Positions 1 through 6,253 of a DNA stretch of 6,737 nucleotides are shown piece by piece. Origin of the DNA: Pseudescherichia sp039594205 (GTDB lineage: Bacteria > Pseudomonadota > Gammaproteobacteria > Enterobacterales > Enterobacteriaceae); contig JBCNNW010000141.1 in NCBI GenBank assembly GCA_039594205.1, forward strand, positions 1-6,737. Reading direction: 5' to 3'. Numbering within the stretch: position 1 is the first letter of the stretch; each line of letters starts with the position of its first letter. The notes under the pieces were generated by a model that saw only the letters and a list, made by a program, of their open reading frames with translations, was not told the origin of the DNA and searched no databases. The position numbers and the translations under genes are program-made.

Positions 1-2
1 TT

Positions 3-257
3 TGCCGGGTAGCCTGTGAGCGACAGATCCGTACCGTACTGATCACCGATATCTGGTGCCCCTGGGCGCGGGATTACCCCATCGATCTTCTGCAGGTGAA
101 AACCGATACCGGCCACTTCTGGGACTCTCTGGCCCCGGTGAGCTGCCTGTTTAACCTGCTGCTGTCGGGCGTGGTCCAGGCGCTGGGTGATGCCCTGCCC
201 ACCCGCCTGGCGGCAAACCGACAATTACAACAAGAGTTTGGTCAATTCGAACGTTAA
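3..257 (+). CDS. MurR/RpiR-family transcriptional regulator, C-terminal SIS domain (5' truncated by window)
   Basis: The reading frame is open from the window edge to the TAA at 255-257 and gives 84 residues, so the N-terminal helix-turn-helix half lies outside the window. The visible part reads as the second half of a sugar isomerase (SIS) domain. A beta-strand (VLITDIWCPWARDYPIDLL) is followed by a stretch with DSLAP and then a hydrophobic helix (FNLLLSGVVQALGD). This is the layout of RpiR-type regulators, in which the SIS domain normally binds a phosphorylated sugar. The gene points the same way as ddpX and ends 11 bases before its start, so it probably heads the operon and controls it. 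The effector cannot be read from the sequence. A SIS-domain isomerase rather than a regulator is possible, because the DNA-binding half is not visible. Confidence 0.72.
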   Translation, partial: CRVACERQIRTVLITDIWCPWARDYPIDLLQVKTDTGHFWDSLAPVSCLFNLLLSGVVQALGDALPTRLAANRQLQQEFGQFER

Positions 258-261
258 GGAG
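256..261 (+). promoter_or_regulatory. Shine-Dalgarno of ddpX, overlapping the upstream stop codon
   Basis: AAGGAG begins on the last two bases of the regulator's TAA and lies 7 bases before the ATG at 269. Ribosomes ending the regulator would terminate on the ddpX ribosome binding site. This argues for cotranscription and perhaps coupled translation. It also supports ATG 269 as the start. Confidence 0.75.
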
Positions 262-268
262 CGGAGCT

Positions 269-823
269 ATGCCCGAAGAGTATCAACTGGTCGACGTCGC
301 CAGGACGTTTCCTACCCTGCATATCGACCTGAAGTATGCCACGGCCGACAACATTACCGGCCGCCCTGTCTACCGCGAGGCGCGCTGTCTGCTGCATCCG
401 GATGCCATTACCGCGCTGGCGAAAGCGATAAGTATTGCCGACCTCGCCGGTTTACAGCTGCTGGTGTATGACGCCTATCGCCCGCAGGCAGCTCAGGCTC
501 GCCTGTGGGAGGCATGCCCGGATCCGCAATACGTGGTGGATGTCTCTACCGGCTCGAACCACAGCCGCGGTACGGCTATCGACGTCACGCTGATGGACGC
601 CCGCGGGACGGTGCTGGATATGGGGGCGGGCTTTGACGAAATGCACGACCGCTCTCACGCCTTTCACCCCTCCGTTCCGCCCGAGGCGCAGCGCAACCGT
701 CTGCTGCTGAACGGCATCATGGCCGGCGGGGGATTTGTTGGCATCAGTTCCGAATGGTGGCACTTCGAGCTGCCGCTTGCTGCCAGCTATCCGCTGCTTG
801 AAGACCGTTTAGCCTGTTTTTGA
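269..823 (+). CDS. ddpX: D-alanyl-D-alanine dipeptidase DdpX (VanX family, zinc metallopeptidase)
   Basis: This cytoplasmic enzyme hydrolyses D-Ala-D-Ala to two D-alanines. The 184-residue protein has the full peptidase M15D set. The SNHSRGTAID motif supplies zinc ligands His98 and Asp105, and the SEWWHFE motif supplies the general base Glu162 and zinc ligand His165. The DAYRPQ motif carries Arg71, matching the catalytic arginine of VanX. There is no signal peptide, so it acts inside the cell on imported dipeptide, unlike the secreted Salmonella relative PcgL. From memory E. coli DdpX is about 193 residues, so this one ends about nine residues early, after LACF, beyond all catalytic residues. 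The start is fixed by the AAGGAG seven bases upstream. The next gene follows after 31 bases. Although VanX-related, this is the housekeeping nutrient enzyme of a ddp operon; no vanA- or vanH-type glycopeptide-resistance genes adjoin it. Confidence 0.96.
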   Translation: MPEEYQLVDVARTFPTLHIDLKYATADNITGRPVYREARCLLHPDAITALAKAISIADLAGLQLLVYDAYRPQAAQARLWEACPDPQYVVDVSTGSNHSRGTAIDVTLMDARGTVLDMGAGFDEMHDRSHAFHPSVPPEAQRNRLLLNGIMAGGGFVGISSEWWHFELPLAASYPLLEDRLACF

Positions 824-854
824 CGCACCCCCTTTTACTCGCTGGAGCCTTGCT

Positions 855-2393
855 ATGAACACACTTAACCTGTTTCGCCCCGCGCTGATTGCCGCGGCCC
901 TCGCCCTGGCGCTCCCTGCCGCTCAGGCCGCGGTGCCGAAAGACATGCTGGTCATTGGTAAAGCCGCCGACCCGCAAACCCTCGATCCGGCCGTGACCAT
1001 CGATAATAACGACTGGACGGTGACCTACCCCTCTTATCAACGTCTGGTGCAGTACAAGCCGGGCTCAACGGAGATTGAAGGCGATCTTGCCAGCGGCTGG
1101 AAAGCGTCCGAGGACCAGAAAACCTGGACCTTCACCCTGCAAGACAACGCCCGTTTCGCCGACGGCACCCCGGTCACCGCTGAGGCAGTCAAGGCCTCGT
1201 TTGAGCGGCTGCTGAAAATTGGTCAGGGACCGGCAGAGGCCTTCCCTAAAGATTTGCAAGTCGAAGCGGTGGATGCGCACACGGTGAAATTCATTCTGAA
1301 CCAGCCGTTTGCGCCATTCCTCTATACGCTGGCCAACGATGGGGCCTCGATTATTAACCCGGCGGTCCTGAAAGCTAACGCGGCGGATGATGCGCGCGGA
1401 TATCTGGCGCAACACACGGCCGGATCCGGTCCCTTTATGTTGAAAAGCTGGCAGAAAGGCCAGCAGTTAATCCTGGTACCCAACCCGCACTGGCCGGGGA
1501 AAAAACCGGCGTTTAAGCGCGTATCGGTGAAGATCATCGGTGAGAGCGCATCTCGTCGTCTGCAGCTTTCGCGGGGTGATATCGATATCGCCGATGCCCT
1601 GCCGGTGGATCAGCTGACCGCCCTGAAGCAGGAGGGCAAAGTGGCCGTGGCCGAGTACCCCTCCCTGCGAGTGACCTACCTCTACCTGAACAACAGCAAA
1701 GCGCCACTGAACCAGGTTGATCTGCGTCGGGCCATCTCCTGGTCTACCGATTATCAGGGGATGGTGAAAGGGATCCTGAGCGGCAACGGTAAGCAGATGC
1801 GCGGCCCCATTCCTGAGGGGATGTGGGGCTTTGACGCTACGGCCCAGCAGTACAGTCTGGACGAAGCCAAGGCCAAAGCGGCGCTGGAGAAGGTGAAAGA
1901 GAAACCGGCCAGCCTCACCTTCCTCTACTCAGATAACGATCCGAACTGGGAGCCGATCGCCCTCTCTACCCAGGCCAGCCTCGGTAAGCTCGGGATTAAC
2001 GTCAAGCTGGAAAAACTGGCGAACGCCACCATGCGGGATCGCGTAGGCAAAGGCGATTACGACATGGCGATCGGTAACTGGAGCCCGGATTTCGCCGACC
2101 CGTACATGTTTATGAACTACTGGTTCGAATCGGACAAAAAAGGGCTGCCGGGTAACCGCGCTTTCTATGAGAACAAAACGGTCGATTCGCTGCTGCAAAG
2201 TGCGCTGAAGACCACCGACCAGGCCGAACGGACTAAAGATTACCAGCAGGCGCAGAAGATCGTGATCGACGAAGCGGCCTACGTCTATCTGTTCCAGAAA
2301 AACTACCAGCTGGCGATGAACAAAGAGGTCAAAGGTTTCACCTTTAACCCGATGCTTGAGCAGGTGTTCAACATCGCCACGATGAGCAAATAA
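855..2393 (+). CDS. ddpA: DdpA, periplasmic D,D-dipeptide-binding protein of an ABC importer
   Basis: This is the substrate-binding protein (SBP_bac_5, the DppA/OppA family) that delivers dipeptide to DdpBC. The protein has 512 residues (E. coli DdpA is about 516). Residues 1-25 form a Sec signal peptide: a short polar start, an Ala/Leu-rich core, and a likely cut after AQA at 25. There is no lipobox cysteine, so the mature protein should be free in the periplasm. Family signatures are the ADGTPVTAEAV segment at 102-112 with SFERLL following, GSGPFMLKSW at 190-199, and NWSPDFADP at 408-416. In the last, Asp412 sits where DppA-type proteins use an aspartate to bind the peptide amino group (family inference). 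GGAG at 844-847, seven bases before ATG 855, supports the start. A strong hairpin follows the stop codon. D-Ala-D-Ala specificity is inferred from the operon, not visible in the residues. Confidence 0.95.
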   Translation: MNTLNLFRPALIAAALALALPAAQAAVPKDMLVIGKAADPQTLDPAVTIDNNDWTVTYPSYQRLVQYKPGSTEIEGDLASGWKASEDQKTWTFTLQDNARFADGTPVTAEAVKASFERLLKIGQGPAEAFPKDLQVEAVDAHTVKFILNQPFAPFLYTLANDGASIINPAVLKANAADDARGYLAQHTAGSGPFMLKSWQKGQQLILVPNPHWPGKKPAFKRVSVKIIGESASRRLQLSRGDIDIADALPVDQLTALKQEGKVAVAEYPSLRVTYLYLNNSKAPLNQVDLRRAISWSTDYQGMVKGILSGNGKQMRGPIPEGMWGFDATAQQYSLDEAKAKAALEKVKEKPASLTFLYSDNDPNWEPIALSTQASLGKLGINVKLEKLANATMRDRVGKGDYDMAIGNWSPDFADPYMFMNYWFESDKKGLPGNRAFYENKTVDSLLQSALKTTDQAERTKDYQQAQKIVIDEAAYVYLFQKNYQLAMNKEVKGFTFNPMLEQVFNIATMSK

Positions 2394-2401
2394 GCGTGAG
2401 C

Positions 2402-2423
2402 CGGCGCCGGGGGCCCGGCGCCG
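2402..2423 (+). promoter_or_regulatory. Perfect GC-only inverted repeat (mRNA hairpin) between ddpA and ddpB
   Basis: CGGCGCCGGG at 2402-2411 and CCCGGCGCCG at 2414-2423 are exact reverse complements. They form a 10-bp stem with a 2-base loop, or 9 bp with a GGGC loop. Every base is G or C. No run of T follows, so it is not an intrinsic terminator. It starts nine bases after the ddpA stop, and the ddpB Shine-Dalgarno (AGGAGG, 2425-2430) begins one base after it ends. Hairpins in this position in importer operons, as between malE and malF, block 3' exonucleases and keep binding-protein mRNA more abundant than permease mRNA. That role is inferred here. It may also hinder ribosome loading on ddpB. 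Confidence 0.8.
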
Positions 2424-2435
2424 CAGGAGGGGCGT

Positions 2436-3458
2436 ATGACATTCTGGAGCATTGTGCGGCAGCGCTGCTGGGGACTTATCCTGGTCGTGGCTGGCGTCTG
2501 TATCATCACCTTTATTATTTCGCACATGATCCCCGGCGATCCGGCGCGTCTGCTGGCAGGCGACCGCGCCAGTGAGGAAATTGTGCAAAATATTCGGCTA
2601 CAGCTGGGGCTCGACCAGCCGTTATATGTGCAATTTGGCCACTACGTGAATGCGCTGGCACACGGCGATCTGGGGACGTCGATACGCACTGGCCGCCCGG
2701 TGGCGGAGGAGCTGAAGGCGTTCTTCCCGGCGACCCTCGAACTGGCGTTCTGCGCCCTGTTGCTGGCGCTGCTCATTGGCGTGCCGCTCGGGATTTTGTC
2801 GGCTGTTTACCGTAACCGCTGGCTGGATCATCTGGTGCGCCTGATGGCCATCACCGGTATTTCGACCCCCGCTTTCTGGCTGGGGCTGGGGGTGATTGTG
2901 CTCTTTTACGGTCAGCTACAAATTCTCCCCGGCGGCGGCAGGCTAGACGACTGGCTGGATCCCCCTGCTCATTTCACCGGCTTTTACCTGATAGATGCGC
3001 TGATCGAAGGCAACGGCGAAGTCTTCTTTAATGCACTTCAGCACCTGATTTTACCCGCCCTGACCCTGGCCTTTGTCCACCTGGGGATTGTGGCGCGGCA
3101 GATCCGTTCTGCAATGCTGGAACAGCTTAGCGAGGATTATATTCGTACCGCCCGCGCCAGCGGTCTGCCTGGCTGGTACATCATTATGCGCTATGCCTTG
3201 CCGAACGCGATGATCCCGTCCATCACCGTGCTGGGGCTGGCGCTGGGCGACCTCCTCTATGGCGCGGTGCTGACCGAAACCGTCTTTGCCTGGCCGGGAA
3301 TGGGGGCCTGGGTGGTGACCTCGATTCAGGCGCTGGATTTTCCGGCAGTAATGGGCTTTGCGGTAGTGGTATCGCTGGCCTACGTGATAGTCAATCTGGT
3401 GGTGGATCTGCTCTATCTGTGGATCGACCCCCGTATCGGGCGCGGAGGTGCTGAATGA
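2436..3458 (+). CDS. ddpB: DdpB, inner-membrane permease subunit of the D,D-dipeptide importer
   Basis: This is one half of the transmembrane channel (DppB/OppB type, BPD_transp_1 family). It has 340 residues, the same length I recall for E. coli DdpB. Hydrophobic segments lie near residues 11-31, 100-123, 133-160, 203-222, 259-283 and 303-328, giving six membrane helices, with a long soluble loop between the first two as is usual in DppB proteins. The ATPase-contacting EAA-type loop is at about 234-258 (DYIRTARASG, then ALPNA). The early IPGDPARLLAG stretch at 32-42 is typical of the family. The start ATG 2436 follows AGGAGG by five bases, directly after the GC hairpin. The last four bases overlap ddpC (ATGA), indicating coupled translation. 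It must pair with DdpC to work. Confidence 0.96.
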   Translation: MTFWSIVRQRCWGLILVVAGVCIITFIISHMIPGDPARLLAGDRASEEIVQNIRLQLGLDQPLYVQFGHYVNALAHGDLGTSIRTGRPVAEELKAFFPATLELAFCALLLALLIGVPLGILSAVYRNRWLDHLVRLMAITGISTPAFWLGLGVIVLFYGQLQILPGGGRLDDWLDPPAHFTGFYLIDALIEGNGEVFFNALQHLILPALTLAFVHLGIVARQIRSAMLEQLSEDYIRTARASGLPGWYIIMRYALPNAMIPSITVLGLALGDLLYGAVLTETVFAWPGMGAWVVTSIQALDFPAVMGFAVVVSLAYVIVNLVVDLLYLWIDPRIGRGGAE

Positions 3459-4348
3459 TGTTAAGCCAGGAAACGCCAGTGACCGTAAAGGCCACGCCGC
3501 CCCGCATCGACTGGGCAAAAATAATATGGCTGCTGCGCCAGAGTCCGCTGACGCTGGTGGGCGGGCTGATCATGCTCTTGATGCTGCTGTTAATGATCCT
3601 GTCACCCTGGATTGTCCCGCACGACCCGAATGCGCTCGATCTCACCGCGCGTTTACAGGCGCCGTCGGCGAGCCACTGGTTTGGTACCGATGAGGTCGGA
3701 CGCGATCTGTTTAGCCGGGTGCTGGTGGGTAGCCAACAATCCATCGCCGCGGGGCTGGCGGTGGTGGTAATAGCCGGTGGCATTGGCTCACTGCTGGGCT
3801 GTTTCTCCGGTGTCATCGGCGGACGTGGCGACGCCATCATTATGCGCGTCATGGACATTATGCTGTCGATCCCCTCGCTGGTCCTCACCATGGCGCTGGC
3901 CGCGGCCCTGGGGCCAAGCCTGTTCAATGCCATGCTGGCGATTGCGATCGTCCGTATTCCGTTTTATGTGCGCCTGGCGCGCGGTCAGACGCTGGTAGTA
4001 CGCCAGTTCACCTATGTGCAGGCGGCGCGCACCTTTGGCGCGTCACGCTGGCATTTGATCAGCTGGCATATTCTGCGCAATGCCCTGCCGCCGCTTATTG
4101 TCCAGTCATCGCTGGATATCGGCAGCGCCATCCTGATGGCGGCCACGCTAGGATTCATCGGGCTGGGGGCTCAGCAGCCTACCGCTGAATGGGGGGCAAT
4201 GGTGGCCGTTGGGCGCAACTATGTGCTCGATCAGTGGTGGTATTGCGCCTTTCCGGGTGCGGCCATTCTGATTACCGCCGTGGGTTTTAACCTGTTCGGC
4301 GACGGCATTCGTGACCTGCTTGATCCGAAATCGGGAGGAAAACAGTAA
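3455..4348 (+). CDS. ddpC: DdpC, second inner-membrane permease subunit of the D,D-dipeptide importer
   Basis: This is the DppC/OppC-type partner of DdpB, 297 residues (E. coli about 298). A short cytoplasmic N-terminus precedes a first membrane helix at about 31-52. The HWFGTDEVGRDLFSR segment at 74-88 is the conserved periplasmic motif of the C-type permeases. Further helices lie near 98-121, 134-152, 157-170, 215-238 and 264-281. The EAA loop is about 187-213 (YVQAARTFGAS, then ILRNALPP) and would dock on DdpD or DdpF. The start at 3455 overlaps the ddpB stop as ATGA and has GGAGG at 3444-3448. A second ATG immediately follows at 3458 and could serve equally well, removing one residue. The stop TAA shares its last base with the ddpD start. 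Confidence 0.95.
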   Translation: MMLSQETPVTVKATPPRIDWAKIIWLLRQSPLTLVGGLIMLLMLLLMILSPWIVPHDPNALDLTARLQAPSASHWFGTDEVGRDLFSRVLVGSQQSIAAGLAVVVIAGGIGSLLGCFSGVIGGRGDAIIMRVMDIMLSIPSLVLTMALAAALGPSLFNAMLAIAIVRIPFYVRLARGQTLVVRQFTYVQAARTFGASRWHLISWHILRNALPPLIVQSSLDIGSAILMAATLGFIGLGAQQPTAEWGAMVAVGRNYVLDQWWYCAFPGAAILITAVGFNLFGDGIRDLLDPKSGGKQ

Positions 4349-5334
4349 TGGGAGACGCAGTCTTAGCCATCGACAATTTACACCTGAGCTTTCCGGTTTT
4401 TCGCGGTGAAGTGCATGCTTTGAACCGCGTCTCGCTGGAGGTTAAGCGCGGCGAAATCGTGGGGGTGGTAGGCGAATCGGGCTCCGGTAAATCGGTTACC
4501 GCCATGCTGGCAATGCGCCTGCTGCCCGAGGGGAGTTATCGCATTCACAGCGGTCAGGTGACGCTGCTCGGGGAGGACATGCTCACTGCCCACGAAAAAC
4601 AGCTGCGCCAGTGGCGTGGCGCCCGGGTGGCGATGATTTTTCAGGAGCCGATGACCGCCCTTAACCCGACCCGGCGCATCGGCCGACAGATGATGGAGGT
4701 GATCCGCCAGCACCAGCCGCTCTCCCGCCGCGAGGCGCAGCAAAAGGCCATTTCGCTGCTGGAGGAGATGCAGATCCCCGATGCGGCGCGGGTGATGGAT
4801 CGCTACCCGTTCGAACTCTCAGGGGGGATGCGCCAGCGGGTGATGATCGCCCTGGCCTTCTCCTGCGAGCCGGATCTGATTATCGCCGATGAACCCACCA
4901 CCGCGCTGGATGTGACCGTCCAGCTGCAGGTGCTGCGGTTGCTGAAGCATAAAGCCCGCGCCAGCGGCACCTCGGTGCTGTTCATTAGCCACGATATGGC
5001 GGTCGTCTCGCAACTCTGCGATCGACTGTATGTCATGTATGCCGGAAGCGTGATCGAAACGGGGGCGACCGATGCCCTGATTGCCCATCCGGTGCATCCC
5101 TACTCTATCGGCCTGCTGCAGTGCGCCCCGGAAAATGGCGAACCGCGCGAAATGCTGCCGGCGATCCCCGGCACCGTACCCAACCTGACCCGTTTGCCCA
5201 CGGGGTGCGCGTTTCGCGAACGCTGCTTCGCCGCCGGGGCACAATGTAGCCAGATACCGCCGCTCTCACCGCACGGTGCCACCGGCCAGCTCGCGGCCTG
5301 CTGGTATCCGCAACTGGAGACTCGTCATGTCTGA
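4348..5334 (+). CDS. ddpD: DdpD, ATP-binding subunit of the D,D-dipeptide importer
   Basis: This ATPase drives transport from the cytoplasmic face and pairs with DdpF. It has 328 residues, the E. coli length as I recall it. It carries every ABC motif: Walker A GESGSGKS at 42-49, Q-loop Gln99 (FQEPM), signature LSGGM at 157-161, Walker B LIIADE at 177-182 with Glu182 catalytic, D-loop ALD at 186-188, and switch His215. Residues from about 233 form the oligopeptide/dipeptide C-terminal extension (oligo_HPY). It holds four cysteines at 287, 293, 300 and 318 in a C-x5-C-x6-C...C pattern, which in related peptide importers ligates an iron-sulfur cluster. ATG 4348 overlaps the ddpC stop by one base (TAATG) and has GGAGG at 4334-4338. 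The 3' end overlaps ddpF by eight bases. Confidence 0.96.
   Translation: MGDAVLAIDNLHLSFPVFRGEVHALNRVSLEVKRGEIVGVVGESGSGKSVTAMLAMRLLPEGSYRIHSGQVTLLGEDMLTAHEKQLRQWRGARVAMIFQEPMTALNPTRRIGRQMMEVIRQHQPLSRREAQQKAISLLEEMQIPDAARVMDRYPFELSGGMRQRVMIALAFSCEPDLIIADEPTTALDVTVQLQVLRLLKHKARASGTSVLFISHDMAVVSQLCDRLYVMYAGSVIETGATDALIAHPVHPYSIGLLQCAPENGEPREMLPAIPGTVPNLTRLPTGCAFRERCFAAGAQCSQIPPLSPHGATGQLAACWYPQLETRHV
5316..5319 (+). promoter_or_regulatory. Shine-Dalgarno deciding the ddpF start
   Basis: GGAG lies inside the end of ddpD, seven bases before ATG 5327. An in-frame ATG further upstream at 5276 would add 17 residues, but these show no ABC-family character and have no comparable binding site. The conserved protein begins MSEVLLELN at 5327, matching the start I recall for E. 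coli DdpF. Confidence 0.75.
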
Positions 5335-6253
5335 AGTATTACTTGAGCTTAATCGCGTGCATGTGAATTTTCCGGCGCGGAAAAACTGGCGAGGACGGGT
5401 GACAGAACAGGTTCATGCCCTGAACGGGCTCGATTTGCAGATAAAACGCGGTGAAACCCTGGGGGTGGTCGGGGAGTCGGGGTGCGGTAAAAGCACCCTG
5501 GCCCAACTGCTGATGGGCATGCTGAAGCCCAGCACCGGCGAATGCTGCCACCATGACCGCAGCGGGATGCAGATGGTGTTTCAGGATCCGCTCTCCTCCC
5601 TCGATCCGCGCCTGCCGGTCTGGCGGATCATCACGGAACCCGTGTGGATAAAAACGCGCAGTAACGAACGCGCCCGCCGCAGTCTGGCCGAAGCGCTGGC
5701 GCAACAGGTGGGGATTCGCCCCGAATATCTCGATCGTCTACCGCATGCCTTTTCTGGCGGGCAGCGCCAGCGAATCGCCATTGCCAGGGCATTGTCATCG
5801 GACCCCGATATCATCGTGCTGGATGAGCCTACCAGCGCGCTGGATATTTCCGTGCAGGCGCAAATACTGAATCTGCTGGTCAATTTACAGCGTGAGCGGA
5901 CGCTAACCTATGTGCTGATTTCCCATAATGTCTCGGTGGTCCGGCACATGAGTGACCGGGTGGCTGTGATGTATCTGGGGCAGATCGTTGAGCTGGGCGA
6001 GACACAGCAGGTACTGAATAGCCCTTCCCACCCTTACACCCAGCTGCTGCTGGACTCGGTACCGAAAACCGGCGCGCCGCTGGATGATGCTCTGGCATTA
6101 CGAAAAACCGATCTGCCGGGCAATCGTCAGCTGCCGACGGGCTGCTATTTCCGCGACCGCTGTCCGTTGGCCACCGCAGGCTGCGAACAGCCGCAGGCGC
6201 TTGCCTCGGTTTCGGGTGGCCGGGCGGTGCGCTGTTGGCGTAAGCTTGAGTAA
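5327..6253 (+). CDS. ddpF: DdpF, second ATP-binding subunit of the D,D-dipeptide importer
   Basis: This is the OppF/DppF-type partner of DdpD, 308 residues from the ATG chosen here (E. coli DdpF is also about 308). Motifs are Walker A GESGCGKS at 49-56, Q-loop Gln86 (FQDPL), signature FSGGQ at 142-146, Walker B IIVLDE at 162-167 with Glu167 catalytic, D-loop ALD at 171-173, and switch His200, in SHN rather than SHD. The span from Walker A lysine to Q-loop glutamine is 31 residues against 51 in DdpD, so the usual beta-subdomain segment is shortened; it reads GECCHHD at 71-77. The C-terminal extension holds cysteines 273, 279, 286 and 303 in the same spacing as DdpD, apart from the last gap. 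It overlaps ddpD by eight bases, and its TAA shares one base with the lyase start. Confidence 0.95.
   Translation: MSEVLLELNRVHVNFPARKNWRGRVTEQVHALNGLDLQIKRGETLGVVGESGCGKSTLAQLLMGMLKPSTGECCHHDRSGMQMVFQDPLSSLDPRLPVWRIITEPVWIKTRSNERARRSLAEALAQQVGIRPEYLDRLPHAFSGGQRQRIAIARALSSDPDIIVLDEPTSALDISVQAQILNLLVNLQRERTLTYVLISHNVSVVRHMSDRVAVMYLGQIVELGETQQVLNSPSHPYTQLLLDSVPKTGAPLDDALALRKTDLPGNRQLPTGCYFRDRCPLATAGCEQPQALASVSGGRAVRCWRKLE

Noticed and set aside
1..268. Sigma-54 (NtrC-type) promoter for ddpX, expected from E. coli regulation
   Set aside because: I looked for GG-N10-GC in a TGGCAC/TTGC context upstream of ddpX and found no convincing match. The promoter may lie before the truncated regulator.
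187..471. Plus-strand 94-codon frame over the regulator end and ddpX
   Set aside because: It overlaps the regulator and the well-supported ddpX in another frame and has no recognisable content.
269..823. VanX-like dipeptidase as a vancomycin-resistance determinant
   Set aside because: No vanH, vanA or vanRS genes are nearby, the gene sits in a peptide-uptake operon, and the host type is Gram-negative. Nutrient use explains it.
824..854. Separate promoter for ddpA in the gap after ddpX
   Set aside because: The 31-base gap is too short for a full promoter plus leader and holds no recognisable -35/-10 pair, only the ddpA Shine-Dalgarno.
1578..1589. Perfect 12-base palindrome GATATCGATATC inside ddpA
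   Set aside because: It encodes the conserved residues Asp-Ile-Asp-Ile and is explained by repeated codons. Nothing suggests an operator.
2402..2432. Hairpin after ddpA as a rho-independent terminator
   Set aside because: The stem is followed by a purine-rich AGGAGGGG, not a T run, and the permease genes downstream need to be transcribed.
1929..2588. Long minus-strand open frame across the end of ddpA and start of ddpB (219 codons)
   Set aside because: It is antisense to two genes with full family motifs, has a low-complexity shadow composition and crosses the hairpin. GC-rich coding DNA often leaves such frames open.
5276..5326. Upstream start for ddpF adding 17 residues
   Set aside because: The extension lies wholly within ddpD, has no good ribosome site and does not resemble an ABC N-terminus. 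ATG 5327 has GGAG at the right distance.
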